A stretch of DNA of 64,000 nt, taken from Geomonas sp. RF6. GTDB lineage: Bacteria > Desulfobacterota > Desulfuromonadia > Geobacterales > Geobacteraceae. Below the pieces are notes generated by a model. The model made no database searches and was not told the origin of the DNA. It was given only the letters and a program-made list of their open reading frames with translations. Of the stretch, positions 26,296 to 33,628 are shown in pieces; position 1 is the stretch's first letter; the number at the start of each line of letters is the position of its first letter. A program made the position numbers and the translations under genes. The stretch covers positions 4,671,001 through 4,735,000 of the forward strand of contig NZ_CP087999.1 in assembly GCF_021044625.1 (NCBI RefSeq). Direction: 5' to 3'.

Positions 26296-26356
26296 CCATG
26301 GGGGCGTTCAGCCTTTCTTTGCGCCCTTTGCGTCTTTGCGGTTCGTGATTTTGCCT

Positions 26357-29300
26357 TTACGACCTGTGCTGCACGAGAGGACCCAGAAGCTCTTGTGCCA
26401 GCCGCTCGAAGCTCTCGTCCAGAGGGTCCTCTTCCTGCCCGAAGCAGAGCTGGAAGTGGGGATCCTCTTCCTCCCCCTTATAAAACCCCGTCTCCCACTT
26501 CTTCCGGGCCATCTCCACATCGCCGTTTCGGCAGACGTATTCCATGGAGGAGGTCGGAAAGAAGCGCAGTGGCATCTTCAGCCCTTCCCAGTAGCACTCC
26601 AGAAGGGAGGCGAGAAGCTCTGCTGCGTTCTCCACCGGCGCGAAGGTCACCACTGCATTTTTCATGATGACGATACTCTCCCGCGGGTACCCCTCCGGCG
26701 CAAATGCGTTCAGCGCGAGGTGCTCGATCCACCCCTTGATCTCGTCCTTTGCCTTCAGGTTGGCGCAGCGGTGCACGATCTTTCGCTTGCTCCAGATTCC
26801 CCCTACCCGCCCGGAAAGGCGGAAATCCCCCAGCACCTCATCGAAAACGAAGGGAGGAAGCTCCTTTTGCCCGGCACACTGCTCCTCGATCTTCTCCACG
26901 AGCGACTCAACCTCCGCGACGGCGTCGGCAAAGACGATTTCCCCATGGCGCGCAGGAGGGAGAAGACCGCGGCAGCGCGCTATGGTGCAGAAAGGATCGA
27001 GCTCTGCTCCAGCCAGCTTCTTTTCCAGGAGCTCCTGGTTGAGCCCGTATGCGTCGAGCCCGTCCACCGCAAAGACTTCTCGCTCAGGAAGGGGCGTTGC
27101 CACGTCCTCGAGCCTTATCTCCAGCCGGTTTTCCAGAAGAAAACGCGCCGGATTGGCGAAAAAACGCACCAGCTGCAACAGATCCACCTCGCGCATCTCT
27201 CTCGGCGGCTCCTTGAGCGGCGCTGAGATGAATTCGGTGCGGGAGGCGACGGCTGCCGCGGCTTCCTTCACTGCATCGCAGTTTTCCGTCGAGTAGCTGA
27301 AGAGCCCGGAGCCGTCGAAGTAGCTTCGGCTGAATGCCTGCAGCCGGTGCTTTGTCACCAGCCGCTCCTCGACCTTTCGTCCCGGTGCCTCGAAGGAGCC
27401 CTCCACGGCATCGAGGAATTCGCTTACCACCACCGACGGTGGAATGGTGCTGTTGTCCTTGATGCTTTGCCCCACGTAGCTCATGTACAGATATTTTCGG
27501 GCCGAGAGGAGGCACTCCAGGAAGAGGTACCGGTACTCGTCCCGCGCCGACCGGTCGCCGCGCTGCGGGTCTTGCGCGATGAGATCGAAGCCGGTGGAGC
27601 GGCTCTGGGGGGGGAAGGCGTTGTCGCTCATGCCGACGAGCGCCACCACGGAAAAGGGGATCGATCGCATCGGCACCATCGCGCAGAAGGTCACCCCGCC
27701 GGTGAGGAAGCCGACACCCTGCTCGGCTTCGCTCAAGCGGGAGGAAATCCACGACCTGATGACGGAGAGGTCCACCTCTTCTGCAAAGGAGGTCCTCGCT
27801 GCGGCTTCCTCCAGCGACTGGACGATCCGGTTCACCGTCGCGACCTCGTGCGCGAGGTCGTCGCCTGTCTCCACGAAGTCGGCGATCATTTCCTTCAGGA
27901 CACTTCCCCACTCGCGGAGAGAGCGCTTCCGGCAGAGGATGTCGCAGAGCTTCACCACGCGGCGGACGAACTCCGCAAACTTCCCGAGCGTCTCCGCGCT
28001 CCCCCCCTCCATCTCGTCGTAGGGGAGGATGCCGTTGAAGAGCTGGTGCCCCTCCTCCGGCATGGCATATCCCAGGAGGAGCCGGTCGAGCCCGGCGCGC
28101 CACGAATTGTCCCGGTACGGCGGGAGCCCGAGCCCTGCGCGATGCTCCTCATCGACTCCCCAACGGATGCGGGTGTCTTCAATCCAGGAGCGCACCAGAT
28201 CGAGCTCCTGCGCCTCCAGGTCGAAACGGGTCCGCACAGGGAGTGACTCGAGGATGTCGAAGACGCTGGTGACCGTGAGTCGCGTCCCCGGAAGAGCGAG
28301 GAGCTTTAGGAGCGCTGCGGCGACCACCCCCTGGCTTGAGAGGTTGCGGTCTGCGATGGAAAAGGGGATCCTTCTGGCGGGGTCCTGGCACCCGTCGAAG
28401 ACCATGGAGATGTACGGCGCGTACCTCTCGATGTCCGTGGTCATCACCACGATATCCCAGCAGTTGAGGGTGGGGTCTTTATCCAGCAGGGAGAGGAGGT
28501 TGTCGTGCAGCACCTCGATCTCGCGCATGCGGCTGTGGCAGGAGTGGATCTGCACGGAGGCGTCATCCGGTGCGATGGTACGCCGCGGCCGGTCCCCTTC
28601 CCTGCCGCGCAGGTTGAGGACGTCGGACTGCAGGGCAGCCAGAAGGGTCCCGCTCCCCGGGTCCTCATAGAGGTCGGTATCTTCGGAAACGGCGCCGCAG
28701 GAGATCACCGTGTTGGAAAAATCGCGCGCCAGTCTGCCAAGGGAAGCGAGGAGCGGGTTTCCCTCCACAAGATACTCCCGCGCCTCAGGAGCTCGGCGCG
28801 CCTTTTCCCGGGCCGAGACAATGTCGACCCAGTACTCGCGGCAGGGGCTCAGCAGGAAGAGATGAACATCCCTGTGCTCGGCGACCTGCGCCAGCAGGTC
28901 CATATGGTAGTTCGGCAGATAGGAGATGCCAAAGACGGTGATCCTCTCCGGCAGCGCGTTGCGGCCGATCTCCCCCTCGGCCAGAAGCTTGAGGAAGTCC
29001 TCCTTGAGCCTCGCACGATGCTGGCCGTTGCCGCAGCGGGCAACCTCCCGCCACAGTATCTCCTGCCAGTCGCCACCTTCTGCACCTTCCCACGAGAGAA
29101 GGAGATCAGGGCGAAAGACGGTATATTCCTCGAAAACGCCGGCAATCTTCCCCGCGAGCTGGAAGCGCTTCAATCCGTCGCGGTCGTCCCGGAGGTAGTG
29201 CCTCAAGGGGGCGAACTCAGGACGGTTGAGGAAGAGCGGAAGAAGCATCATGATCTTCCACGCCATAAGGTCGGGATTGAAGAAAGAAGTTTCCGACAGG

Positions 29301-29536
29301 TTCGGAAGGGTCTTTCTGAAGAGCTCCCAGACCATGACCTTGGGGAAGAAATACTTGCAGTTCGCCCAGATGCCGAGCCTCTTCGCCAACTCCATAGCGG
29401 CCCAGCGCTCCATCCCCTTGCTCTGCACCACGAGGAACTCGGGGGCAAAGGGGGAGGACAATGGTTTCGCGAGAACGCCGGAGAGGGCGTCGACGAGGTT
29501 CTCCATCCTGTTGCTGGTGTAAATCTTTAGGGGCAT
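26357..29536 (-). CDS. recC: Exodeoxyribonuclease V subunit gamma RecC
   Basis: 1059 residues: the scaffold and Chi-recognition subunit of RecBCD, an inactive helicase-nuclease relative. The N-terminus (MPLKIYTSNRMENLVDALSG), FLVVQSKGMERWAAMELAKR and GIWANCKYFFPKVMVWELF are characteristic. Central helicase-like segments such as SCHSRMREIEVLHDNLLSLL and WDIVVMTTDIERYAPYI follow. Mid-protein TFCAMVPMRSIPFSVVALVGM matches RecC of other Proteobacteria. ATG 29536 has AGGAGGA upstream; an N-terminal extension of 35 codons is rejected for lack of one. It is the first gene of recC-recB-recD. A 159-bp tandem array lies immediately upstream and may crowd its promoter. Confidence 0.94.
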   Translation of the reverse strand: MPLKIYTSNRMENLVDALSGVLAKPLSSPFAPEFLVVQSKGMERWAAMELAKRLGIWANCKYFFPKVMVWELFRKTLPNLSETSFFNPDLMAWKIMMLLPLFLNRPEFAPLRHYLRDDRDGLKRFQLAGKIAGVFEEYTVFRPDLLLSWEGAEGGDWQEILWREVARCGNGQHRARLKEDFLKLLAEGEIGRNALPERITVFGISYLPNYHMDLLAQVAEHRDVHLFLLSPCREYWVDIVSAREKARRAPEAREYLVEGNPLLASLGRLARDFSNTVISCGAVSEDTDLYEDPGSGTLLAALQSDVLNLRGREGDRPRRTIAPDDASVQIHSCHSRMREIEVLHDNLLSLLDKDPTLNCWDIVVMTTDIERYAPYISMVFDGCQDPARRIPFSIADRNLSSQGVVAAALLKLLALPGTRLTVTSVFDILESLPVRTRFDLEAQELDLVRSWIEDTRIRWGVDEEHRAGLGLPPYRDNSWRAGLDRLLLGYAMPEEGHQLFNGILPYDEMEGGSAETLGKFAEFVRRVVKLCDILCRKRSLREWGSVLKEMIADFVETGDDLAHEVATVNRIVQSLEEAAARTSFAEEVDLSVIRSWISSRLSEAEQGVGFLTGGVTFCAMVPMRSIPFSVVALVGMSDNAFPPQSRSTGFDLIAQDPQRGDRSARDEYRYLFLECLLSARKYLYMSYVGQSIKDNSTIPPSVVVSEFLDAVEGSFEAPGRKVEERLVTKHRLQAFSRSYFDGSGLFSYSTENCDAVKEAAAAVASRTEFISAPLKEPPREMREVDLLQLVRFFANPARFLLENRLEIRLEDVATPLPEREVFAVDGLDAYGLNQELLEKKLAGAELDPFCTIARCRGLLPPARHGEIVFADAVAEVESLVEKIEEQCAGQKELPPFVFDEVLGDFRLSGRVGGIWSKRKIVHRCANLKAKDEIKGWIEHLALNAFAPEGYPRESIVIMKNAVVTFAPVENAAELLASLLECYWEGLKMPLRFFPTSSMEYVCRNGDVEMARKKWETGFYKGEEEDPHFQLCFGQEEDPLDESFERLAQELLGPLVQHRS

Positions 29537-29636
29537 GAGAGAGTCCTCCTCTCCTGGCAGTCCGTTCTTATCCTGCAGCAAAGTGTAGCGAAGGGAATCC
29601 GCTGAAATGACATAGTAAGTCGCATGAACCACCCGG

Positions 29637-30240
29637 GACAAACAGTTGAAGCCGCGCTGGAGGATAGGCTTCCAGCCTGTCCCGCGGCGCCAGCCGTGTC
29701 ATCTGTGGCGGCTGCGCCGCCAACGCAGGCAGGGATGCCTGCGCTCCAGCGTGAGGCGACCTGGCGTCCGCAGAAGGAGAAGCTTGATCCTCGCGGACAA
29801 ACAGTTGAACCCGCGCTGGAGGATAGGCTTCCAGCCTGTCCCGCGGCGCCAGCCGCGTCATCTGTGGCGGCTGCGCCGCCGACGCAGGCAAGGATGCCTG
29901 CGCTCCAGCGTGAGGCCACCTGGCGTCCGCAGAAGGAGAAGCTTGATCCCCGCGGACAAACAGTTGAACCCGCGCTGGAGGATAGGCTTCCCAGCCTGTC
30001 CCGCGGCGCCAGCCGCGCATTGTGTGGCGGCTGCGCCGCCGACGCAGGCAGGGATGCCTGCGCTCCAGCGTGAGGCCACCTGGCGTCCGCTGAAGGAGAA
30101 GCTTGATCCCGGGCGCCAACCGCTGTAGCCGGCCTGGAGGATAGGCTTCCAGCCTGTCCAGCGGCGCCAGCCGCGCATTCTGTGGCGGCTGCGCCGCCAA
30201 CGCAGGCAAGATGCCTGCGCTCCAGCGCGGCCACTTGGCG
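29637..30240. repeat. 159-bp tandem array upstream of recC (three full units and a diverged fourth)
   Basis: Units begin at 29641, 29800 and 29959 (AACAGTTGAA in each), with a diverged partial from about 30118. Each contains inverted motifs GGATAGGCTTCCAGCCTGTC, GGCGGCTGCGCCGCC and CAGGGATGCCTGCGCTCCAG. The period is a multiple of three, so long meaningless open frames cross it. No gene supported. Confidence 0.9.
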
Positions 30241-30276
30241 TTTGCAGAAGGTGGGCTAACCTTCTGGCACTACTGT

Positions 30277-30678
30277 CTACTCCGCTGCCTCCGCCTCACA
30301 CTTCTCCACTACTTCTTTGAGCCAGGCAATCTCTGCGGGGAGGAAGCTTTTGGAAAAGTCGGTGCCTACGTTCAGCGCCCAGTGCAACTGGTCCATGGTG
30401 CTCGATGCCAGAAGGTATCCGGGGACCTCCACGTGGGGCACTTTCGACCCTGCCCAGCCGTAGAGTCGGTCGGCGGAGTCAAAGAGCATGAGGTATTCGG
30501 AGCCGCCGGCTTCGATGACGAGGGGACAGGCTGCGGATGGGTCGGCGTCAGCGGAATCGTCCTCCATGGTGGGAACAAAGAAGGTGGCGTTGAGAAAAAG
30601 GTCGTAGTACTGCGACTGTCTCTCGGCGTCGTTCATGTCCTCACGCAGGGAGACGAGGGCGTTGTCAAGTTCGGTCAT
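30277..30678 (-). CDS. SseB-family protein
   Basis: 133 residues from ATG 30678 (MTELDNALVSLREDMNDAER). The central region LFLNATFFVPTMEDD, CPLVIEAGGSEYLMLFDSAD and VPGYLLASSTMDQLHWALNVGTDFSK (read with the natural breaks) resembles the SseB N-terminal domain. This is a cytoplasmic fold often found in proteins of unknown enzymatic role. The C-terminal helix is acidic (WLKEVVEKCEAEAAE). AAAGGA lies about 12 bp upstream, a weak site; an extension upstream of this start is possible but reads as low-complexity sequence. Isolated between repeats and the MucR gene. Confidence 0.65.
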   Translation of the reverse strand: MTELDNALVSLREDMNDAERQSQYYDLFLNATFFVPTMEDDSADADPSAACPLVIEAGGSEYLMLFDSADRLYGWAGSKVPHVEVPGYLLASSTMDQLHWALNVGTDFSKSFLPAEIAWLKEVVEKCEAEAAE

Positions 30679-30900
30679 CGTGGGGGCGGTCCTTTCGGAT
30701 AACTGGGGAGTACTGCCGGATTGACTCTGGGAGTTTCCTGTCGCAGGCATGACGCTGGCGCCGCAGAGTATCACTTACTCAGGCGTCAAACAACGAGATT
30801 CTGCGGCTGTCGGTTCCGTGAACCGGAGTGGACGCACTCCTGGAGTGGGTTGACCTGGAAGAGCGTGGCGGAAAATGAGAGGGGAAAAAGGAGAGTATCA

Positions 30901-30923
30901 GGGACGCCTCGGCGAGGCGTCCC
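30901..30923. terminator. Strong hairpin between SseB-like and MucR genes
   Basis: GGGACGCCTC / GAGGCGTCCC stem with a 3-nt loop, followed on the plus strand by TTTCG only. It may end MucR transcription; the U-run is poor, so function is uncertain. Confidence 0.35.
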
Positions 30924-30976
30924 TTTCGAAAGGGACGGCGGTGCAGGCTAGTAAAAAAGAGGGGGTTTGAGGGGGA

Positions 30977-31492
30977 CTACTCCGTTCCGGTCGCAAGAAG
31001 CGAGGTCGCCGTCTGGTCGACTCTGGCTTTCACCACCTTCTGCTTCGGCTGCAGAGGCGCCTTCCTTGCTTTCAGCTTTGCTGCCCTGATTTCCCTGGCC
31101 TTCGCCAGATTATCGGCCAGCCCCTTCTCAGCCGCCATCTGACGACGCGCATCAGAGAAGCTCTTCGCTGCCAGCGACTGCTTGGAATCGATGCCGTGCT
31201 TCTTGCGGTACTCCTTCGGTTTCATCTTGTGGGTGGTCTGCAGATGTCTCGACAGTGTCTTGAAGCCACCTTTGCCGCACTCGAGACAGACGATTTCGTG
31301 CTTCCGGAATGCCTCTTTGACAGTGAGCGCGGTCCTCCTTTCTGCAGGATCATCAGACAGGTTGGCGGATTCAAGATTTCTAAGGGCAGCATATACCCTT
31401 CCAATTTCAGCGACGAGTTCATCGGTGGTCATAGCCGAATTTGACGCATGAGCAGAAACTACTTGCGCTGCCACTTCAACGAGCGTCGACAT
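30977..31492 (-). CDS. MucR/Ros-family zinc-finger transcriptional regulator
   Basis: 171 residues from ATG 31492 (GAGGG upstream). N-terminal helical dimerisation part (TLVEVAAQVVSAHASNSAM, EIGRVYAALRNLE). The Ros/MucR zinc finger is CLECGKGGFKTLSRHLQTTH, with Cys2-His2 spacing, followed by the diagnostic KPKEYRKKHGID and an Ala/Lys-rich tail (KAREIRAAKLKARKAPLQ). Such proteins bind AT-rich DNA and control surface or virulence genes in alphaproteobacteria; several copies occur in Geobacter relatives. Its upstream region has two dyads (31728-31772) that could serve as autoregulatory sites. Confidence 0.9.
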   Translation of the reverse strand: MSTLVEVAAQVVSAHASNSAMTTDELVAEIGRVYAALRNLESANLSDDPAERRTALTVKEAFRKHEIVCLECGKGGFKTLSRHLQTTHKMKPKEYRKKHGIDSKQSLAAKSFSDARRQMAAEKGLADNLAKAREIRAAKLKARKAPLQPKQKVVKARVDQTATSLLATGTE

Positions 31493-31872
31493 AAACGTAG
31501 CCCTCCATGCATAAATTTTTCTTAATATATTCAATGATGGTCTTTCCCTTGTCAATGAGTTTTTTTCCTTAGGCATAGATGAAGACTGTGAAGTTGCTTC
31601 TGAGGATTCTATGTCACGCCCCGCTGACAGAGGCTCTCTTCCACTCTGGGAGGTATCGTGAAAAAATCACATCTGTGAGAAACAGAGGCACAGAAAGTAT
31701 CCTCTATGAGGGGACTCTGCTCGATACTTGACAGTTGCTGTCAATCCCATCCCGTATACACCCATGTTATACAGTTGGGCATGAGGAAGCGTTTTCTTCG
31801 GGCGCTGGACTTGGTGGTGGGAAGGAAAGCCCGGAACGACGCTGTTCCGGAGCCGTACCAAGGAAGGCAGGA
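31493..31872. promoter_or_regulatory. Intergenic region with two dyads upstream of mucR
   Basis: TTGACAG-TTG-CTGTCAA at 31728-31744 is a perfect 7/3/7 palindrome. GTATACA...TGTTATAC at 31754-31772 is a near-perfect one. The block 31500-31560 is AT-rich and probably holds the mucR promoter. A 33-codon frame at 31781-31879 (+) has no binding site and is not called as a gene. Confidence 0.4.
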
Positions 31873-32235
31873 TTACTGATTCGGGGTGTAGATAAGGCAG
31901 GAAGCGCTCTTTTTCTTCACGATGTCGCCAGGTTTAACCTCTCCCTCCAGGACCTGCGCCTCGAAGTAGTGCTCTCCCTCGTACGACAATACCTTTACCT
32001 TCCCTACCTTCCTGCTGGTGGTATGCCCGCCGGCCATCGTCTCCCGGTATACCGGGATCACGTCGTTGAGGCAGATCTCTTTCTTCACATCGGAGGTACC
32101 GCTGTGAAAAAGGTGCACCGTCCCCCCTTCCTTCATCACCACTTCGCCTTTCCGTTCGGCGGCATTGGCAGCAACAGGGGCGGCCAGCAGCGCCGAGAAG
32201 AGCAGGGTAAATGCCATCTTTGTAATTCGGTCCAT
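31873..32235 (-). CDS. Secreted protein of unknown function
   Basis: 120 residues from ATG 32235 (AAAGGAG upstream). Signal peptide MDRITKMAFTLLFSALLAA...ANA. The mature part is small and beta-rich (GEVVMKEGGTVHLFHSG, ICLNDVIPVYRE, KVKVLSYEGEHYFEAQVLEG, VKPGDIVKKKSASCLIYTP) with two cysteines that could form a disulfide. The pattern resembles FlgA/LysM-like or OB-type beta domains, but no family is certain. Monocistronic, divergent from the ferritin-like gene. Confidence 0.72.
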   Translation of the reverse strand: MDRITKMAFTLLFSALLAAPVAANAAERKGEVVMKEGGTVHLFHSGTSDVKKEICLNDVIPVYRETMAGGHTTSRKVGKVKVLSYEGEHYFEAQVLEGEVKPGDIVKKKSASCLIYTPNQ

Positions 32236-32413
32236 GAGCGTCTCCTTTCTTTCTCCTTTGCAGTGGATTTTCAGGCGGTAAGGACTTGAAATGCCTCCCG
32301 CTCTCCTAAACGCTATCAACGCCCAGATGTAATGTCAAACGTGGCACATGCCATAACCGCCCTGAAATATAACGATTCCAGGACGAAGGGAACCGGAACG
32401 AAAAGTGCTTTAA

Positions 32414-32440
32414 TTGACAACAGCACCTGCGTCTTATAAT
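32414..32440 (+). promoter_or_regulatory. Sigma70-type promoter of the ferritin-like gene
   Basis: TTGACA (32414-32419) and TATAAT (32435-32440) match consensus exactly; the spacer is 15 bp, shorter than the optimal 17. The start codon lies 38 bp past the -10. Confidence 0.6.
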
Positions 32441-32477
32441 GTAAACATCCAGCATCGATTCTCCCGGGAGGAAAGCT

Positions 32478-32966
32478 ATGAACGACGTCGAGGCAGCAAT
32501 AAAGACAGCGATCCAGACTGAAAAGAATGCCATGAACTTCTACCAGATCGGCGCGGAGCAGATGAAAGATCCGGAAGCGAAGCGTCTCTTCGAGCAGCTC
32601 GCCAAGGAGGAGAAAGAGCACGCGGCCCAATTCTACAGGGAGTATCACGGCAATGACATCCCCTCCTTCGACGGATTCATGGCAACCCCGCCGGAATACG
32701 CTTCCGTATGGGTTGGATCGATCAGGAAGCTGATCGGAGACGACTTCACCGAAGAGCGCGCGCTGGAACTGGCGATGGAAAGGGAATCGAACCTGGAGAG
32801 TACGCTGCGGCAGACTGCGTCAAAGCTCACGGATGATGCCGTAAGGGCGGTCTTTGAGCGCAACGCCGATGAGACTCGCAATCACTACCTGACCATCGAG
32901 TCGGAGTACGCGAGAATCATGAAGATGGTGCACGAATCGGACATTGATATCTTCGTGCGAGAGTAG
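32478..32966 (+). CDS. Ferritin-like / rubrerythrin-type diiron protein without rubredoxin domain
   Basis: A 162-residue four-helix protein. Metal-site residues are visible as EKNAMNFYQIGAEQMK and EKEHAAQFY (ExxH) in the first half, and MERESNLESTL and ADETRNHYLTIESEY in the second. There is no C-terminal rubredoxin CxxC motif, unlike the rubrerythrin at 57944. It likely has a peroxidase or iron-handling role in the cytoplasm. GGAGGAAAG precedes the ATG, and a consensus promoter is just upstream. Confidence 0.85.
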   Translation: MNDVEAAIKTAIQTEKNAMNFYQIGAEQMKDPEAKRLFEQLAKEEKEHAAQFYREYHGNDIPSFDGFMATPPEYASVWVGSIRKLIGDDFTEERALELAMERESNLESTLRQTASKLTDDAVRAVFERNADETRNHYLTIESEYARIMKMVHESDIDIFVRE

Positions 32967-33071
32967 TTGTCCCCTCTTCGCTTGAGTATGGCGCGTGCCT
33001 CGCCCGCGCGGCACGTTAGTTTTTTTTCTTGCCAACAAGTAACGAGAATGATATAAATTTCTTCGCTCAAA

Positions 33072-33158
33072 GCCGGAGTGGCGGAATTGGTAGACGCGCT
33101 AGATTCAGGTTCTAGTGAGGGTTCCCTCGTGCTGGTTCGATTCCAGTCTTCGGCACCA
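33072..33158 (+). tRNA. tRNA-Leu (CAG)
   Basis: A complete cloverleaf of 87 nt with long variable arm. Acceptor GCCGGAG pairs with CTTCGGC, the discriminator is A and CCA is encoded. The anticodon loop TTCAGGT carries CAG, and the T-arm contains GGTTCGATTCC. A terminator follows. Confidence 0.96.
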
Positions 33159-33166
33159 AAAGTTCA

Positions 33167-33195
33167 GGGTCAGCTAACTGCTGGCCCTTTTTTTT
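33167..33195 (+). terminator. Intrinsic terminator after tRNA-Leu
   Basis: GGGTCAGC-TAACT-GCTGGCCC followed by T8, starting 9 nt past the tRNA. Confidence 0.93.
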
Positions 33196-33628
33196 GTTCA
33201 AGAGAAGCTTGGCCGACGGCACGATCGATTCGGCGGGCTTGTCAACAGTCTGCCCCATCCCCACCCTGTCCCTCCAAAGGGAAGGGAAACGGCCCCACCA
33301 TTCCGGCCGGTCTCATTCCATCCCATAAGGCGCCTGCCTCGCACGCTCTCCAGGCGGCTGCCCCCCGTCTTCACGCAGCGGCACATGCACCGCGATATAA
33401 TTTTGTAGAAATGCGACAATAGGAGGGTGTTAGACAATCTGGCAGATTGTGAAGAGGTTTTTCCATGGCTGAACCGGATTCATTCCTTGCCTGCCATAAA
33501 CTCTCCCCCAGGAAAGTACACCCTCCCCGTCACCCTGTGCTCATGCAACCGAGCCGTCTCCGCGCCGAAAACTCGCCCATTTACACCACACCGTCTACTG
33601 CGACTATGCCGTCTTGTGAGGTAGCAAC
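33196..33628. other. Intergenic region between tRNA-Leu and the GAF/PAS kinase
   Basis: About 430 bp with scattered frames lacking binding sites. CAATCTGGCAGATTG (33436-33450) is a small palindrome. Presumably holds the kinase promoter; I see no gene, integrase remnant or tRNA fragment. Confidence 0.4.

Noticed and set aside
29568-30234. Open frames of about 150-235 codons crossing the 159-bp array
   Set aside because: Same artefact as above; composition is dictated by the palindromes and there is no start signal.
31781-31879. 33-codon frame downstream of the dyads
   Set aside because: No Shine-Dalgarno sequence and overlap with the convergent gene's 3' end; kept only as a remark.
33072-33158. 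tRNA-Leu as an integration site for a mobile element
   Set aside because: No integrase gene and no duplicated tRNA 3' end downstream within the following kilobases.
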